NCBI RefSeq assembly: GCF_029227915.1
Contig: NC_079885.1
Coordinates: 4,342,001 to 4,406,000 of the forward strand
Origin: Hydractinia symbiolongicarpus
Lineage: Eukaryota; Cnidaria; Hydrozoa; Anthoathecata; Hydractiniidae
Direction: 5' to 3'
Length of the DNA stretch: 64,000 nucleotides
The number at the start of each line of letters is the position of its first letter. Within the stretch, counting starts at the first letter, position 1. Positions 25,285 to 38,308 of this stretch are shown here, in pieces. The notes under the pieces are model-generated. The model was not told where the DNA came from. It ran no database searches and saw nothing but the letters and a program-made list of their open reading frames with translations. The position numbers and the translations under genes were made by a program.

Positions 25285-27516
25285 AACTGTTGTAACTGAA
25301 GCGGATTGATACCGTTAGAAAGTCAATGAAATGTAGTTTTTGAAACTGTCGCTATTTCTTCAGCGCGCGATAACGGCTAGGATTGGTCCCACAGTGAAGA
25401 ATGACTTATTTATCTAAATTTTTAAATGAAGCGCCACCACAGCGACCAATGTATTCTCTGAGTTCCGGCAATCACGTCAAATTTAGAAGAATGTTATTTC
25501 TTGGTGTCCAATTGTCTCATTCATCACATTTATCTGGTCACAGTCCAAAGTTAGTTCAATTAAGTCCCGCAGTGAATCGTTTCGCTGTTAAAAGCGATGC
25601 AACCTAGTAATATCAGAAGAATATCGCTAAATACATGTTGGTACGAATATATGACGCAACTGTTGTAACTGAAGCGGATTTATACCGTTAAGAAGTCAAT
25701 GAAATGTAGTTTTTGAAACTGTCGCTATTTCTTCAGCACGAAGTAACGGCTAGAATTGGTCCTACAGTAAAAAATGACTTATTTATCTTAATTTTTTAAT
25801 AAAGTGCTACTACAGCGCCCAGTGTAATCGCTGAGTTCCAGCAATCATGTGAAATTAAGAAGGATGTTATTTCTTATAGTCAAACTGGCTCATTTACCGC
25901 ATTTATAAGGTCAAAGTCCAAAATCAGTTCAATTAAGTCCCACAGTCAAACGTTTCACTGTTAAAAGCGATGGAACCTAGTAATATGCGAATACTATCGC
26001 TAAATACATGTTGTTACGAGTATGTGACGCAACTGTTGTAACTGAAGCGGATTGATACCGTTAGAAAGTCAATGAAATGTAGTTTTTGAAACTGTCGCTA
26101 TTTCTTCAGCGCGAACTGACGGCTAGGATTGGTCCTACAGTAAAAAATGACTTATTTATCTTAATTTTTTAATAAAATGCTACCACAGCGCCCAGTGTAA
26201 TCGCTGAGTTCCGGCGTCATATTAAGAAGAATGTTATATCTTGGTGTCCAATTGTCTCATTTATCACATTTATAAGGTCAAAGTCCAAGATCAGTTCAAT
26301 TATGTCCCACAGTCAAACGTTTCATTGTTAAAAGCGATGGAACCTAGTAATATGCGATTACTATCGCTAAATACATGTTGGTACGAGTATGTGACGCAAC
26401 TGTTGTAACTGAAGCGGATTGATACCGTTAGAAAGTCAATGAAATGCAGTTTTTGAAACTGTCGCTATTTTTTCAGCGCGCGATAACGGCTAGGATTGGT
26501 CCCACAGTAAAGAATGACTTATTTATCTAAATTTTTAAATGAAGCGCCACCACAGCGGCCAATGTAATCTCTGAGTTCCGGCAATCACGTCAAATTTAGA
26601 AGAATTTTATTTCTTGGTGTCCAATTGTCTCATTTATCACATTTATCTAGTCACAGTCCAAAGTTAGTTCAATTAAGTCCCGCAGTCAATCGTTTCCCTG
26701 TTAAAAGCGATGCAACCTAGTAATATCAGAAGAATATCGCTAAATACATGTTGGTACGAATATGTGACGCAACTGTTGTAACTGAAGCGGATTGATGCCG
26801 TTAAAAAGTCAATGAAATGTAGTTTGTGAAACTGTCGCTATTTCTTCAGCGCGGACTAACGGCTAGGATTGGTCCTACAGTAAAAAATGACTTATTTATC
26901 CTAATTTTTTAATAAAGTGCTACCACAGCGCCCAGTGTAATCGCTGAGTTTCAGCAATCATGTTAAATTAAGAAGGATGTTATTTCTGATAGTCAAACTG
27001 GCTCATTTACCGCATTTATAAGGTCAAAGTCCAAAATCAGTTCAATTAAGTCCCACAGTCAAACGTTTCACTGTTAAAAGCGATTGAACCTAGTAATATG
27101 CGAATACTATCGCTAAATACATGTTGGTACGACTATGCGACGCAACTGTTGTAACTGAAGCGGATTGATACCGTTAGAAAGTCAATGAAATGTAGTTTTT
27201 GAAACTGTCGCTATTTCTTCAGCGCACGATAACGGATAGGAATGGTCCCACAGTAAAGAATGACTAATTTATCTAAATTTTCAAATGAAGCGCTACCACA
27301 GCGACCAATGTAATCTCTGAGTTCCGGCAATCACGTCAAATTTAGAAGAATGTTATATCTTGGTGTCCAATTGTCTCATTTATCACATTTATAAGGTCAA
27401 AGTCCAAAATCAGTTCAATTATGTCCCACAGTCAAAAGTTTCATTGTTAAAAGCGATGGAACCTAGTAATATGCGATTACTATCGCTAAATACTTGTTGG
27501 TACGAGTATGTGACGC
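25285..27516. repeat. Hexamer alpha, copy 2 (2232 bp)
   Basis: Units start at 25285, 25658, 26031 (367 bp), 26398, 26771 and 27144, the same order and unit lengths as copy 1. The offset from copy 1 is 4836 bp, or 13 monomers. Private changes include GTGAATCG and TTTCGCTG in the first unit, GAAATGCAG in the fourth, AGTTTGTGAAAC, TTTCTGATAG and GCGATTGAACC in the fifth, and GTCAAAAGTTTC in the sixth. Confidence 0.93.
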
Positions 27517-27889
27517 AACTGTTGTAACTGAAGCGGATTGATACGGTTAGAAAGTCAATGAAATGTAGTTTTTGAAACTGTCGCTATTTTTTCAGCGCGC
27601 GATAACGGCTAGGATTGGTCCCACAGTAAAGAATGACTTATTTATCTAAATTTTTAAATAAAGCTCCACCACAGCGACCAATGTAATCTCTGAGTTCCGG
27701 CAATCACGTCAAATTTAGAAGAATGTTATTTCTTGGTGTCCAATTGTCTCATTCATCACATTTATCTGGTCACAGTCCAAAGTTAGTTCAATTAAGTCCC
27801 GCAGTCAATCGTTTCCCTGTTGAAAGCGATGCAACCTAGTAATATCAGAAGAATATCGCTAAATACATGTTGGTACGAATATGTGACGC
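27517..27889. repeat. Chimeric linker monomer between alpha and beta
   Basis: A 373-bp A-type unit. It begins with the GATACGGTTAG head seen at 22681, then has TTTTTTCAGCGCGCG. It continues with the CATTCATCAC and TATCTGGTC variants of the block-start A unit, but keeps GTAATCTCTG. It has private changes AATAAAGCTCC and GTTGAAAGCG. At 22681 the same head is joined directly to a CACGAAGTAACGG body, so one monomer has been gained here or lost there. Confidence 0.87.
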
Positions 27890-30121
27890 AACTGTTGTAA
27901 CTGAAGCGGATTTATACCGTTAAAAAGTCAATGAAATGTAGTTTTTGAAACTGTCGCTATTTCTTCAGCACGAAGTAACGGCTAGAATTGGTCCTACAGT
28001 AAAAAATGACTTATTTATCTTAATTTTTTAATAAAGTGCTACTACAGCGCCCAGTGTAATCGCTGAGTTCCAGCAATCATGTGAAATTAAGAAGGATGTT
28101 ATTTCTTATAGTCAAACTGGCTCATTTACCGCATTTATAAGGTCAAAGTCCAAAATCAGTTCAATTAAGTCCCACAGTCAAACGTTTCACTGTTAAAAGC
28201 GATGGAACCTAGTAATATGCGAATACTATCGCTAAATACATGTTGTTACGAGTATGTGACGCAACTGTTGTAACTGAAGCGGATTGATACCGTTAGAAAG
28301 TCAATGAAATGTAGTTTTTGAAACTGTCGCTATTTCTTCAGCGCGAACTAACGGCTAGGATTGGTCCTACAGTAAATAATGACTTATTTATCTTAATTTT
28401 TTAATAAAATGCTACCACAGCGCCCAGTGTAATCGCTGAGTTCCGGCGTCATATTAAGAAGAATGTTATATCTTGGTGTCCAATTGTCTCATTTATCACA
28501 TTTATAAGGTCAAAGTCCAAAATCAGTTCAATTATGTCCCACAGTCAAACGTTTCATTGTTAAAAGCGATGGAACCTAGTAATATGCGATTACTATCGCT
28601 AAATACATGTTGGTACGTGTATGTGACGCAACTGTAGTAACTGAAGCGGATTAATACCGTTAAAAAGTCAATGAAATGTAGTTTTTGAAACTGTCGCTAT
28701 TTCTTCAGCGCGAACTAACGGCTAGGATTGGTCCTACAGTAAAAAATGACTTATTTATCTTAAATTTTTAATAAAGTGCTACTACAGCGCCCAGTGTAAT
28801 CGCTGAGTTCCAGCAATCATGTGAAATTTAGAAGGATGTTATTTCTTATAGTCAAACTGGCTCATTTACCGCATTTATAAGGTGAAAGTCCAAAATCAGT
28901 TCAATTAAGTCCCACAGTCAAACGTTTCACTGTTAAAAGCGATGGAACCTAGTAATATGCGAATACTATCGCTAAATACATGTTGGTACGAGTATGTGAC
29001 GCAACTGTTGTAACTGAAGCGTATTGATACCGTTAGAAAGTCAATAAAATGTAGATTTTGAAACTGTCGCTATTTCTTCAGCGCGCGGTAACGGCTAGGA
29101 TTGGTCCCACAGTAAAGAATGACTTATTTATCTAAATTTTTAAATGAAGCGCCACCACAGCGACCAATGTAATGTCTGAGTTCCGGCAATCACGTCAAAT
29201 TTAGAAGAATGTTATTTCTTGGTGTCCAATTGTCTCATTTATCACATTTATCAGGTCACAGTCCAAAGTTAGTTCAATTAAGTCCCGCAGTCAATCGTTT
29301 CACTGTTAAAAGCGATGCAACTAAGTAATATCAGAAGAATATCGCTAAATACATGTTGGTACGAATATGTGACGCAACTGTTGTAACTGAAGCGGATTGA
29401 TACCGTTAAAAAGTCAATGAAATGTAGTTTTTGAAACTGTCGCTATTTCTTCAGCGCGAACTAACGGCTAGGATTGGTCCTACAGTAAAAAATGACTTAT
29501 TTATCTTAATTTTTTAATAAAGTGCTACCACAGCTCCCAATGTAATCGCTGAGTTCCACCAATCATGTGAAATTAAGAAGGATGTTATATCTTATAGTCA
29601 AACTGGCTCATTCACCGCATTTATAAGGTCAAAGTCGAAAATCAGTTCAATTAATTCCCACAGTCTAACGTTTCACTGTTAAAAGCGATGGAACCTAGTA
29701 ATATGCGAATACTATCGCTAAATACATGTTGGTACGAGTATGTGACGCAACTGTTGTAACTGAAGCGGATTGACATCGTTAGAAAGTCAATGAAATGTAG
29801 TTTTTGAAACTGTCGCTATTTTTTCAGCGCGCGATAACGGCTAGGATTGGTCCCACAGTAAAGAATGACTTATTTATCTAAATTTTTAAATGAAGCGCCA
29901 CCACAGCGGCCAATGTAATCTCTGAGTTCCGGCAATCACGTCAAATTTAGAAGAATTTTATTTCTTGGTGTCCAATTGTCTCATTTATCACATTTATCTA
30001 GTCACAGTCCAAAGTTAGTTCAATTAAGTCCCGCAGTCAATCGTTTCCCTGTTAAAAGCGATGCAACCTAGTAATATCAGAAGAATATCGCTAAATACAT
30101 GTTGGTACGAATATGTGACGC
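27890..30121. repeat. Hexamer beta, copy 2 (2232 bp)
   Basis: Units start at 27890, 28263 (367 bp), 28630, 29003, 29376 and 29749. The marker order is that of beta copy 1. Its sixth unit keeps the GATTGACATCG head but switches to the AGCGGCCAATG/GAATTTTATT/CTAGTCAC body found in alpha (21562), showing exchange between the two hexamer families. It is followed without a gap by copy 3. Confidence 0.92.
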
Positions 30122-32353
30122 AACTGTTGTAACTGAAGCGGATTGATGCCGTTAAAAAGTCAATGAAATGTAGTTTTTGAAACTGTCGCTATTTCTTCAG
30201 CGCGGACTAACGGCTAGAATTGGTCCTACAGTAAAAAATGACTTATTTATCTTAATTTTTTAATAAAGTGCTACTACAGCGCCCAGTGTAATCGCTGAGT
30301 TCCAGCAATCATGTGAAATTAAGAAGGATGTTATTTCTTATAGTCAAACTGGCTCATTTACCGCATTTATAAGGTCAAAGTCCAAAATCAGTTCAATTAA
30401 GTCCCACAGTCAAACGTTTCACTGTTAAAAGCGATGGAACCTAGTAATATGCGAATACTATCGCTAAATACATGTTGTTACGAGTATGTGACGCAACTGT
30501 TGTAACTGAAGCGGATTGATACCGTTAGAAGGTCAATGAAATGTAGTTTTTGAAACTGTCGCTATTTCTTCAGCGCGAACTAACGGCTAGGATTGGTCCT
30601 ACAGTAAAAAATGACTTATTTATCTTAATTTTTTAATAAAATGCTACCACAGCGCCCAGTGTAATCGCTGAGTTCCGGCGTCATATTAAGAAGAATGTTA
30701 TATCTTGGTGTCCAATTGTCTCATTTATCACATTTATAAGGTCAAAGTCCAAAATCAGTTCAATTATGTCCCACAGTCAAACGTTTCATTGTTAAAAGCG
30801 ATGGAACCTAGTAATATGCGATTACTATCGCTAAATACATGTTGGTACGTGTATGTGACGCAACTGTAGTAACTGAAGCGGATTAATACCGTTAAAAAGT
30901 CAATGAAATGTAGTTTTTGAAACTGTCGCTATTTCTTCAGCGCGAACTAACGGCTAGGATTGGTCCTACAGTAAAAAATGACTTATTTATCTTAAATTTT
31001 TAATAAAGTGCTACTACAGCGCCCAGTGTAATCGCTGAGTTCCAGCAATCATGTGAAATTTAGAAGGATGTTATTTCTTATAGTCAAACTGGCTCATTTA
31101 CCGCATTTATAAGGTGAAAGTCCAAAATCAGTTCAATTAAGTCCCACAGTCAAACGTTTCACTGTTAAAAGCGATGGAACCTAGTAATATGCGAATACTA
31201 TCGCTAAATACATGTTGGTACGAGTATGTGACGCAACTGTTGTAACTGAAGCGTATTGATACCGTTAGAAAGTCAATAAAATGTAGATTTTGAAACTGTC
31301 GCTATTTCTTCAGCGCGCGGTAACGGCTAGGATTGGTCCCACAGTAAAGAATGACTTATTTATCTAAATTTTTAAATGAAGCGCCACCACAGCGACCAAT
31401 GTAATGTCTGAGTTCCGGCAATCACGTCAAATTTAGAAGAATGTTATTTCTTGGTGTCCAATTGTCTCATTTATCACATTTATCAGGTCACAGTCCAAAG
31501 TTAGTTCAATTAAGTCCCGCAGTCAATCGTTTCACTGTTAAAAGCGATGCAACTAAGTAATATCAGAAGAATATCGCTAAATACATGTTGGTACGAATAT
31601 GTGACGCAACTGTTGTAACTGAAGCGGATTGATACCGTTAAAAATTCAATGAAATGTAGTTTTTGAAACTGTTGCTATTTCTTCAGCGCGAACTAACGGC
31701 TAGGATTGGTCCTACAGTAAAAAATGACTTATTTATCTTAATTTTTTAATAAAGTGCTACCACAGCTCCCAATGTAATCGCTGAGTTCCACCAATCATGT
31801 GAAATTAAGAAGGATGTTATATCTTATAGTCAAACTGGCTCATTCACCGCATTTATAAGGTCAAAGTCGAAAATCAGTTCAATTAATTCCCACAGTCTAA
31901 CGTTTCACTGTTAGAAGCGATGGAACCTAGTAATATGCGAATACTATCGCTAAATACATGTTGGTACGAGTATGTGACGCAACTGTTGTAACTGAAGCGG
32001 ATTGACATCGTTAGAAAGTCAATGAAATGTAGTTTTTGAAACTGTCGCTATTTTTTCAGCGCGCGATAACGGCTAGGATTGGTCCCACAGTAAAGAATGA
32101 CTTATTTATCTAAACTTTTAAATGAAGCGCCACCACAGCGACCAATGTAATCTCTGAGTTCCGGCAATCACGTCAAATTTAGAAGAATGTTATTTCTTAA
32201 TGTCCAATTGTCTCATTCATCACATTTATAAGGTCAAAGTCCAAAATCAGTTCAATTAAGTCCCACAGTCAAACGTTTCACTGTTAAAAGCGATGGAACC
32301 TAGTAATATGCGAATACTATCGCTAAATACATGTTGTTACGAGTATGTGACGC
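30122..32353. repeat. Hexamer beta, copy 3 (2232 bp)
   Basis: Units start at 30122, 30495 (367 bp), 30862, 31235, 31608 and 31981. Its first unit is a chimera: the head (GATGCCGTTAAAAAG, GCGGACTAACGG) is that of alpha unit five, and from GGCTAGAATTGG on it is beta unit one. Private changes include GAAGGTCAATG, AAAAATTCAATG with CTGTTGCTATT, and GTTAGAAGCG. Its last unit also opens the 1113-bp trimer duplication. Confidence 0.92.
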
Positions 32354-33093
32354 AACTGTTGTAACTGAAGCGGATTGATACCGTTAGAAAGTCAATGAAA
32401 TGTAGTTTTTGAAACTGTCGCTATTTCTTCAGCGCGAACTAACGGCTAGGATTGGTCCTACAGTAAAAAATGACTTATTTATCTTAATTTTTTAATAAAA
32501 TGTTACCACAGCGCCCAGTGTAATCGCTGGGTTCCGGCGTCATATTAAGAAGAATGTTATTTCTTGGTGTCCAATTGTCTCATTTATCACATTTATCAGG
32601 TCACAGTCCAAAGTTAGTTCAATTAAGTCCCGCAGTCAATCGTTTCACTGTTTAAAGCGATGCAACCTAGTAATATCAGAAGAATATCGCTAAATACATG
32701 TTGGTACGAATATGTGACGCAACTGTTGTAACTGAAGCGGATTGATACCGTTAAAAAGTCAATGAAATGTAGTTTTTGAAACTATCGCTATTTCTTCAGA
32801 GCGAACTAACGGCTAGGATTGGTCCTACAGTAAAAAATGACTTAATTATCTTAATTTTTTAATAAAGTGCTACTACAGCGCCCAGTGTAATCGCTGAGTT
32901 CCAGCAATCATGTGAAATTAAGAAGGATGTTATTTCTTATAGTCAAACTGGCTCATTTACCGCATTTATAAGGTGAAAGTCCAAAATCAGTTCAATTAAT
33001 TCCCACAGTCTAACGTTTCACTGTTAAAAGCGATGGAACCTAGTAATATGCGAATACTATCGCTAAATACATGTTGGTACGAGTATGTGACGC
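31981..33093. repeat. 1113-bp trimer, copy 1
   Basis: Units start at 31981 (373), 32354 (367) and 32721 (373). Private variants are TAAACTTTTAAATG and TTTCTTAATGTCC in the first unit, AATGTTACCACAG, CGCTGGGTTCC and CTGTTTAAAGCG in the second, and AAACTATCGC, CTTCAGAGCG and CTTAATTATC in the third. All of them recur in copy 2, so the duplication is very recent or an assembly duplication. Confidence 0.95.
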
Positions 33094-34206
33094 AACTGTT
33101 GTAACTGAAGCGGATTGACATCGTTAGAAAGTCAATGAAATGTAGTTTTTGAAACTGTCGCTATTTTTTCAGCGCGCGATAACGGCTAGGATTGGTCCCA
33201 CAGTAAAGAATGACTTATTTATCTAAACTTTTAAATGAAGCGCCACCACAGCGACCAATGTAATCTCTGAGTTCCGGCAATCACGTCAAATTTAGAAGAA
33301 TGTTATTTCTTAATGTCCAATTGTCTCATTCATCACATTTATAAGGTCAAAGTCCAAAATCAGTTCAATTAAGTCCCACAGTCAAACGTTTCACTGTTAA
33401 AAGCGATGGAACCTAGTAATATGCGAATACTATCGCTAAATACATGTTGTTACGAGTATGTGACGCAACTGTTGTAACTGAAGCGGATTGATACCGTTAG
33501 AAAGTCAATGAAATGTAGTTTTTGAAACTGTCGCTATTTCTTCAGCGCGAACTAACGGCTAGGATTGGTCCTACAGTAAAAAATGACTTATTTATCTTAA
33601 TTTTTTAATAAAATGTTACCACAGCGCCCAGTGTAATCGCTGGGTTCCGGCGTCATATTAAGAAGAATGTTATTTCTTGGTGTCCAATTGTCTCATTTAT
33701 CACATTTATCAGGTCACAGTCCAAAGTTAGTTCAATTAAGTCCCGCAGTCAATCGTTTCACTGTTTAAAGCGATGCAACCTAGTAATATCAGAAGAATAT
33801 CGCTAAATACATGTTGGTACGAATATGTGACGCAACTGTTGTAACTGAAGCGGATTGATACCGTTAAAAAGTCAATGAAATGTAGTTTTTGAAACTATCG
33901 CTATTTCTTCAGAGCGAACTAACGGCTAGGATTGGTCCTACAGTAAAAAATGACTTAATTATCTTAATTTTTTAATAAAGTGCTACTACAGCGCCCAGTG
34001 TAATCGCTGAGTTCCAGCAATCATGTGAAATTAAGAAGGATGTTATTTCTTATAGTCAAACTGGCTCATTTACCGCATTTATAAGGTGAAAGTCCAAAAT
34101 CAGTTCAATTAATTCCCACAGTCTAACGTTTCACTGTTAAAAGCGATGGAACCTAGTAATATGCGAATACTATCGCTAAATACATGTTGGTACGAGTATG
34201 TGACGC
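33094..34206. repeat. 1113-bp trimer, copy 2
   Basis: Units start at 33094, 33467 (367 bp) and 33834. Reading the two copies side by side, I saw no difference from 31981-33093, including all the private variants listed for copy 1. This is the most homogeneous tandem pair in the window. Confidence 0.95.
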
Positions 34207-37200
34207 AACTGTTGTAACTGAAGCGGATTAATACCGTTAGAAAGTCAATGAAATGTAGTTTTTGAAACTGTCGCTATCGTTTCAGCGCGCGACAACGGCT
34301 AGGATTGGTCCCACAGTAAAGAATGACTTATTTATCAAAATGTTTAAATGAAGCGCTACCACAGCGACCAATGTAATCTCTGAGTTCCGGCAATCACGTT
34401 AAACTTTGAAGAATGTTATTTCTTGGTGTCCAATTGTCTCATTTATCACATTTATCTGGTCACAGTCCAAAGTTAGTTCAATTAAGTCCCGCAGTCAATC
34501 GTTTCACTGTTAAAAGCGATGCAACCTAGTAATATCAGAAGAATATCGCTAAATACATGTTGGTACGAATATGTGACGCAACTGTTGTTCTTGAAGCGGA
34601 TTGATACCGTTAAAAAGTCAATGAAATGTAGTTTTTGAAACTATCGCTATTTCTTCAGCGCGAACTAACGGCTAGGATTGGTCCAACAGTAAAAAATGAC
34701 TTATTTATCTTAATTTTTTAATAAAGTGCTACTACAGCGCCCAGTGTAATCGCTGAGTTCCAGCAATCATGTGAAATTAAGAAGGATGTTATTTCTTATA
34801 GTCAAACTGGCTCATTTACCGCATTTATAAGGTGAAAGTCCAAAATCAGTTCAATTAAGTCCCACAGTCAAACGTTTCACTGTTAAAAGCGATGGAACCT
34901 AGTAATATGCGAATACTATCGCTAAATACATGTTGGTACGAGTATGTGACGCAACTGTTGTAACTGAAGCGGATTGATACCGTTAGAAAGTCAATGAAAT
35001 TTAGTTTTTGCAACTGTCGCTATTTCTTCAGCGCGCGACAACGGCTAGGATTGGTCCCACAGTAAAGAATGACTTATTTATGTAAATTTTTAAATGAAGC
35101 GCTACCACAGCGACCAATGTAATCTCTGAGTTCCGGCAATCACGTCAAATTTTGAAGAATGTTTCTTCTTGGTGTCCAATTGTCTCATTTATCACATTTA
35201 TCAGGTCACAGTCCAAAGTTAGTTCAATTAAGTCCCGCAGTCAATCGTTTCACTGTTAAAAGCGATGCAACCTAGTAATATCAGAAAAAATATCGCTAAA
35301 AACATGTTGGTACGAATATGTGACGCAACTGTTGTAACTGAAGCGGATTGATACCGTTAGAAAGTCAATGAAATGTAGCTTTTGAAACTGTCTCTCTTTC
35401 TTCAGCGCGCCGTAACGGCTAGGATTAGTGCCACAGTAAAACTGAATTTTTATCCTAATTTTTAAATGAAGAGCTACCACAGCACCCAGTGTAATCGCTG
35501 AGTTTCGGCAATCATGTCAAACTAAGAAGAATGTTATTTCTTGAGGTCCAATTTTCTCACTTTCACATTTATCAGGTCACAGTCCAAAGTTAGTTCAATT
35601 AAGTCCCGCAGTCAATCGTTTCACTGTTAAAAGCGATGCAACCTAGTAATATCAGAAGAATATCGCTAAATACATGTTGGTACGAATATGTGACGCAACT
35701 GTTGTAACTGAAGCGGATTGATACCGTTAGAAAGTCAATGAAATGTAGTTTTTGAAACTGTCGCTATTTCTTCAGCGCGAACTAACGGCTAGGATTGGTC
35801 CTACAGTAAAAAATGACTTATTTATCTTAATTTTTTAATAAAGTGCTACCACAGCGCCAAGTGTAATCGCTGAGTTCCAGTAATAACGACAAATTTAGAA
35901 GAATGTTATTTCTTGGCGTCCAATTGTCTCATTTATCACATTTATCAGGTCACAGTCCAAAGTTAGTTCAATTAAGTCCCGCAGTCAATCGTTTCACTGT
36001 TAAAAGCGATGCAACCTAGTAATATCAGAAAAAATATCGCTAAAAACATGTTGGTACGAATATGTGACGCAACTGTTGTAACTGAAGCAGATTGATACCG
36101 TTAGAAAGTCAATGAAATGTAGCTTTTGAAACCTTCGCTATTTCTTTAGCGCACGATAACGGCCAGGATTGGTCCCACAGTAAGAAAAGACTTATTCATC
36201 TAAACTTTTTAATAAAGCGCTATCACAGAGCCTAATGTAATCACTGAGTTCCAGCAATCATGTCAAATTAAGAAGAATGTTATTTCTTGTAGTCATAATT
36301 GTTCATTTATCACATTTATAAGGTTTAAATCCAAAATCAGTTCAAGTAAGTGTCACAGTCTATCGTTTCACTGTTGAAAGCGATACAACAGAGTGATATC
36401 GGAAAAAAATCACTAAATACATGTTGGTACGAATGTGTGACGCAAGCGTTGTAACTCAAACGGATTGACACCGTTAGAAAGTCAATGAAATGGAGATTTT
36501 GAAACTGTCTCTATATCTTCAGCGCGCGATAACGGCTAGGATTGGTCCCACAGTAAAGAATGACATATTTATCTAAATTTTTAACGGAAGCGTTACCATT
36601 GGGCAGAGTGTAATCGCTGAGTTCCGGCAATCATGTTAAATTAAGAAGAATGTTATTTCTTGGAGTCCAATTGTCTCACTTATAAAATTTATAAAGTCAC
36701 AGTCCAAAATCAGTTCAATTAAGTCCTACAGAAAATTGTTTCACTGTTATAAGCGATGCAACCTAGTAATATGAGAAAAATATCGCTAAATACATGTTGG
36801 TACGAATATGTGACGCAACCGTTGTAACTGAAGCGGATTGACACCGTTAGAAAGTCAATGAAATGTAGTTTTTGAAACTGCGGCTACTTCTTCCGCGAGC
36901 GATAACGGCTAGGATTGGTCCCACAGTAAAGAATGACTTATTTATCTAAGTTTTTAAATGAAGCGCCACCACAGCGCCCAATGTAATTGCTGAGTTCTGG
37001 CAATCACGTCAATTTGAGAAGAATGTTATTTCTTGGAGTCTAATTGTCTCATTCATCACATTTATCAGGTCACAGTCCAAGGTTAGTTTAATTAAGTCCC
37101 ACAGTCAATTGTTTCACTGTTAAAAGCGCTTCAACCTAGTAATATCGGAAAAATATCGCTAAAGACATGTTGCTACGAATATGTGAACCAACCGTTGTAA

Positions 37201-38308
37201 CTCAAACGGACTAACACCGTTAGAAAGTCAGTGAGATGCAGTTTTTGAAACTGTTCCTATTTATTCAGCGCGTGCTAACGGCCAGGATTGGTCCCACAGT
37301 AAGAAAAGACTTATTTATCTAAATTACTTAATAAAGCGCTACCACAGAGCCTAATGTAATCGCTGAATTCCAGCAATCATGTCAAATTAAGAAGAATGTT
37401 ATTCCTTGGAGACCAATTGGCTCATTTATCACATTTATAAGGTCACAGTCCAGAATCAGTTCAATTAATTCCCACAGTCAATCGTTTCACTGTTAAAAGG
37501 GATACAACTTAGTAATATCGGAAGAAAATCACTAAATACATGTTGGTACCAAAATGTGACGCAACCGTTGTAACTCAAAGGGATTGACACCGTTAGAAAG
37601 TCAATGAAATGTAGTTTGTGAAACTGTCTCTATTTTTTCAGCGCGCGATAACGGCTAGGATTGGTCCCACAGTAAAAAATGACTTATTTATCTTACTTTT
37701 TAAATAAAGCGCTACCACAGCGCCCAGTGTAATCACTGAATTCCAGCAATCATGTCAAATTAAGAAGAATGTTATTTCTTGTAGTCAAAATGGCTTATTT
37801 ATCACATTTATCAGTTCACATTCCAAAGTTAGTTCAATTAAGTCCCGCAGTCAATCGTTTCACTGTTAAAAGCGATGGAACCTAGTAATATGCGAATACT
37901 ATCGCCAAATACATGTTGGTACGAGTATGTGACGCAACTGTTGTAACTGAAGCGGATTAATACCGTTAGAAAGTCAATGAAATGTAGTTTTTGAAACTGT
38001 CGATATTTCTTCAGCGCGCGATAACGGCTAGGAGTGGTCCCACAGTAAAGAATGACTTATTTATCTAAATTTTTAAATGAAGCGCCACCAAAGCGACCAA
38101 TGTAATCTCTGAGTTCTGGCAATCACGTCAAATTCAGAAGAATGTTATTTCTTGGTGTCCAATTGTCTAACTTATCACATTTATCAGGTCACAGTCCAAA
38201 GTTAGTTCAATTAAGTCCCGCAGTCAATCGTTTCACTGTTGAAAGCGATGCAGCCTAGTAATATCAGAAGAATATCGCTAAATACATGTTGGTACGAATA
38301 TGTGACGC
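34207..38308. repeat. Heterogeneous satellite zone, transition to type C
   Basis: Unit starts: 34207, 34580, 34953, 35327, 35697, 36071, 36444, 36817, 37190, 37563, 37936. Neighbouring units differ from one another more than in the alpha/beta region. No large higher-order repeat was found before about 38240. The unit at 35327 is 370 bp and carries TAGTGCCACAG and ACTGAATTTTTATCC. Those at 34953 and 35697 are 374 bp. Units with type-C traits (CTCAAACGG heads, GAATTCCAGC, GGAGACCAATTGG, ATCACTAAATAC) become common from 36071. A single copy of TTGGTACCAA, a perfect 10-bp palindrome, occurs at 37543-37552. Confidence 0.9.
36392..36414. repeat. Alternative dyad AGTGAT/ATCACT in a type-C subfamily
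   Basis: AGTGAT (36392-36397) and ATCACT (36409-36414) are 6-bp inverted arms separated by 11 bp. The right arm differs from the A/B arm by one base. The left arm arises from the usual AGTAAT by one base, so the two changes restore a dyad in a new place. The same pair occurs at 40110, 43829, 44941, 51273, 52391 and 53503. Confidence 0.7.

Noticed and set aside
35256-35480. 74-aa open frame on the minus strand
   Set aside because: It spans the boundary between two monomers (34953 and 35327) and results from private substitutions and small indels there. The corresponding frame is closed in neighbouring units.
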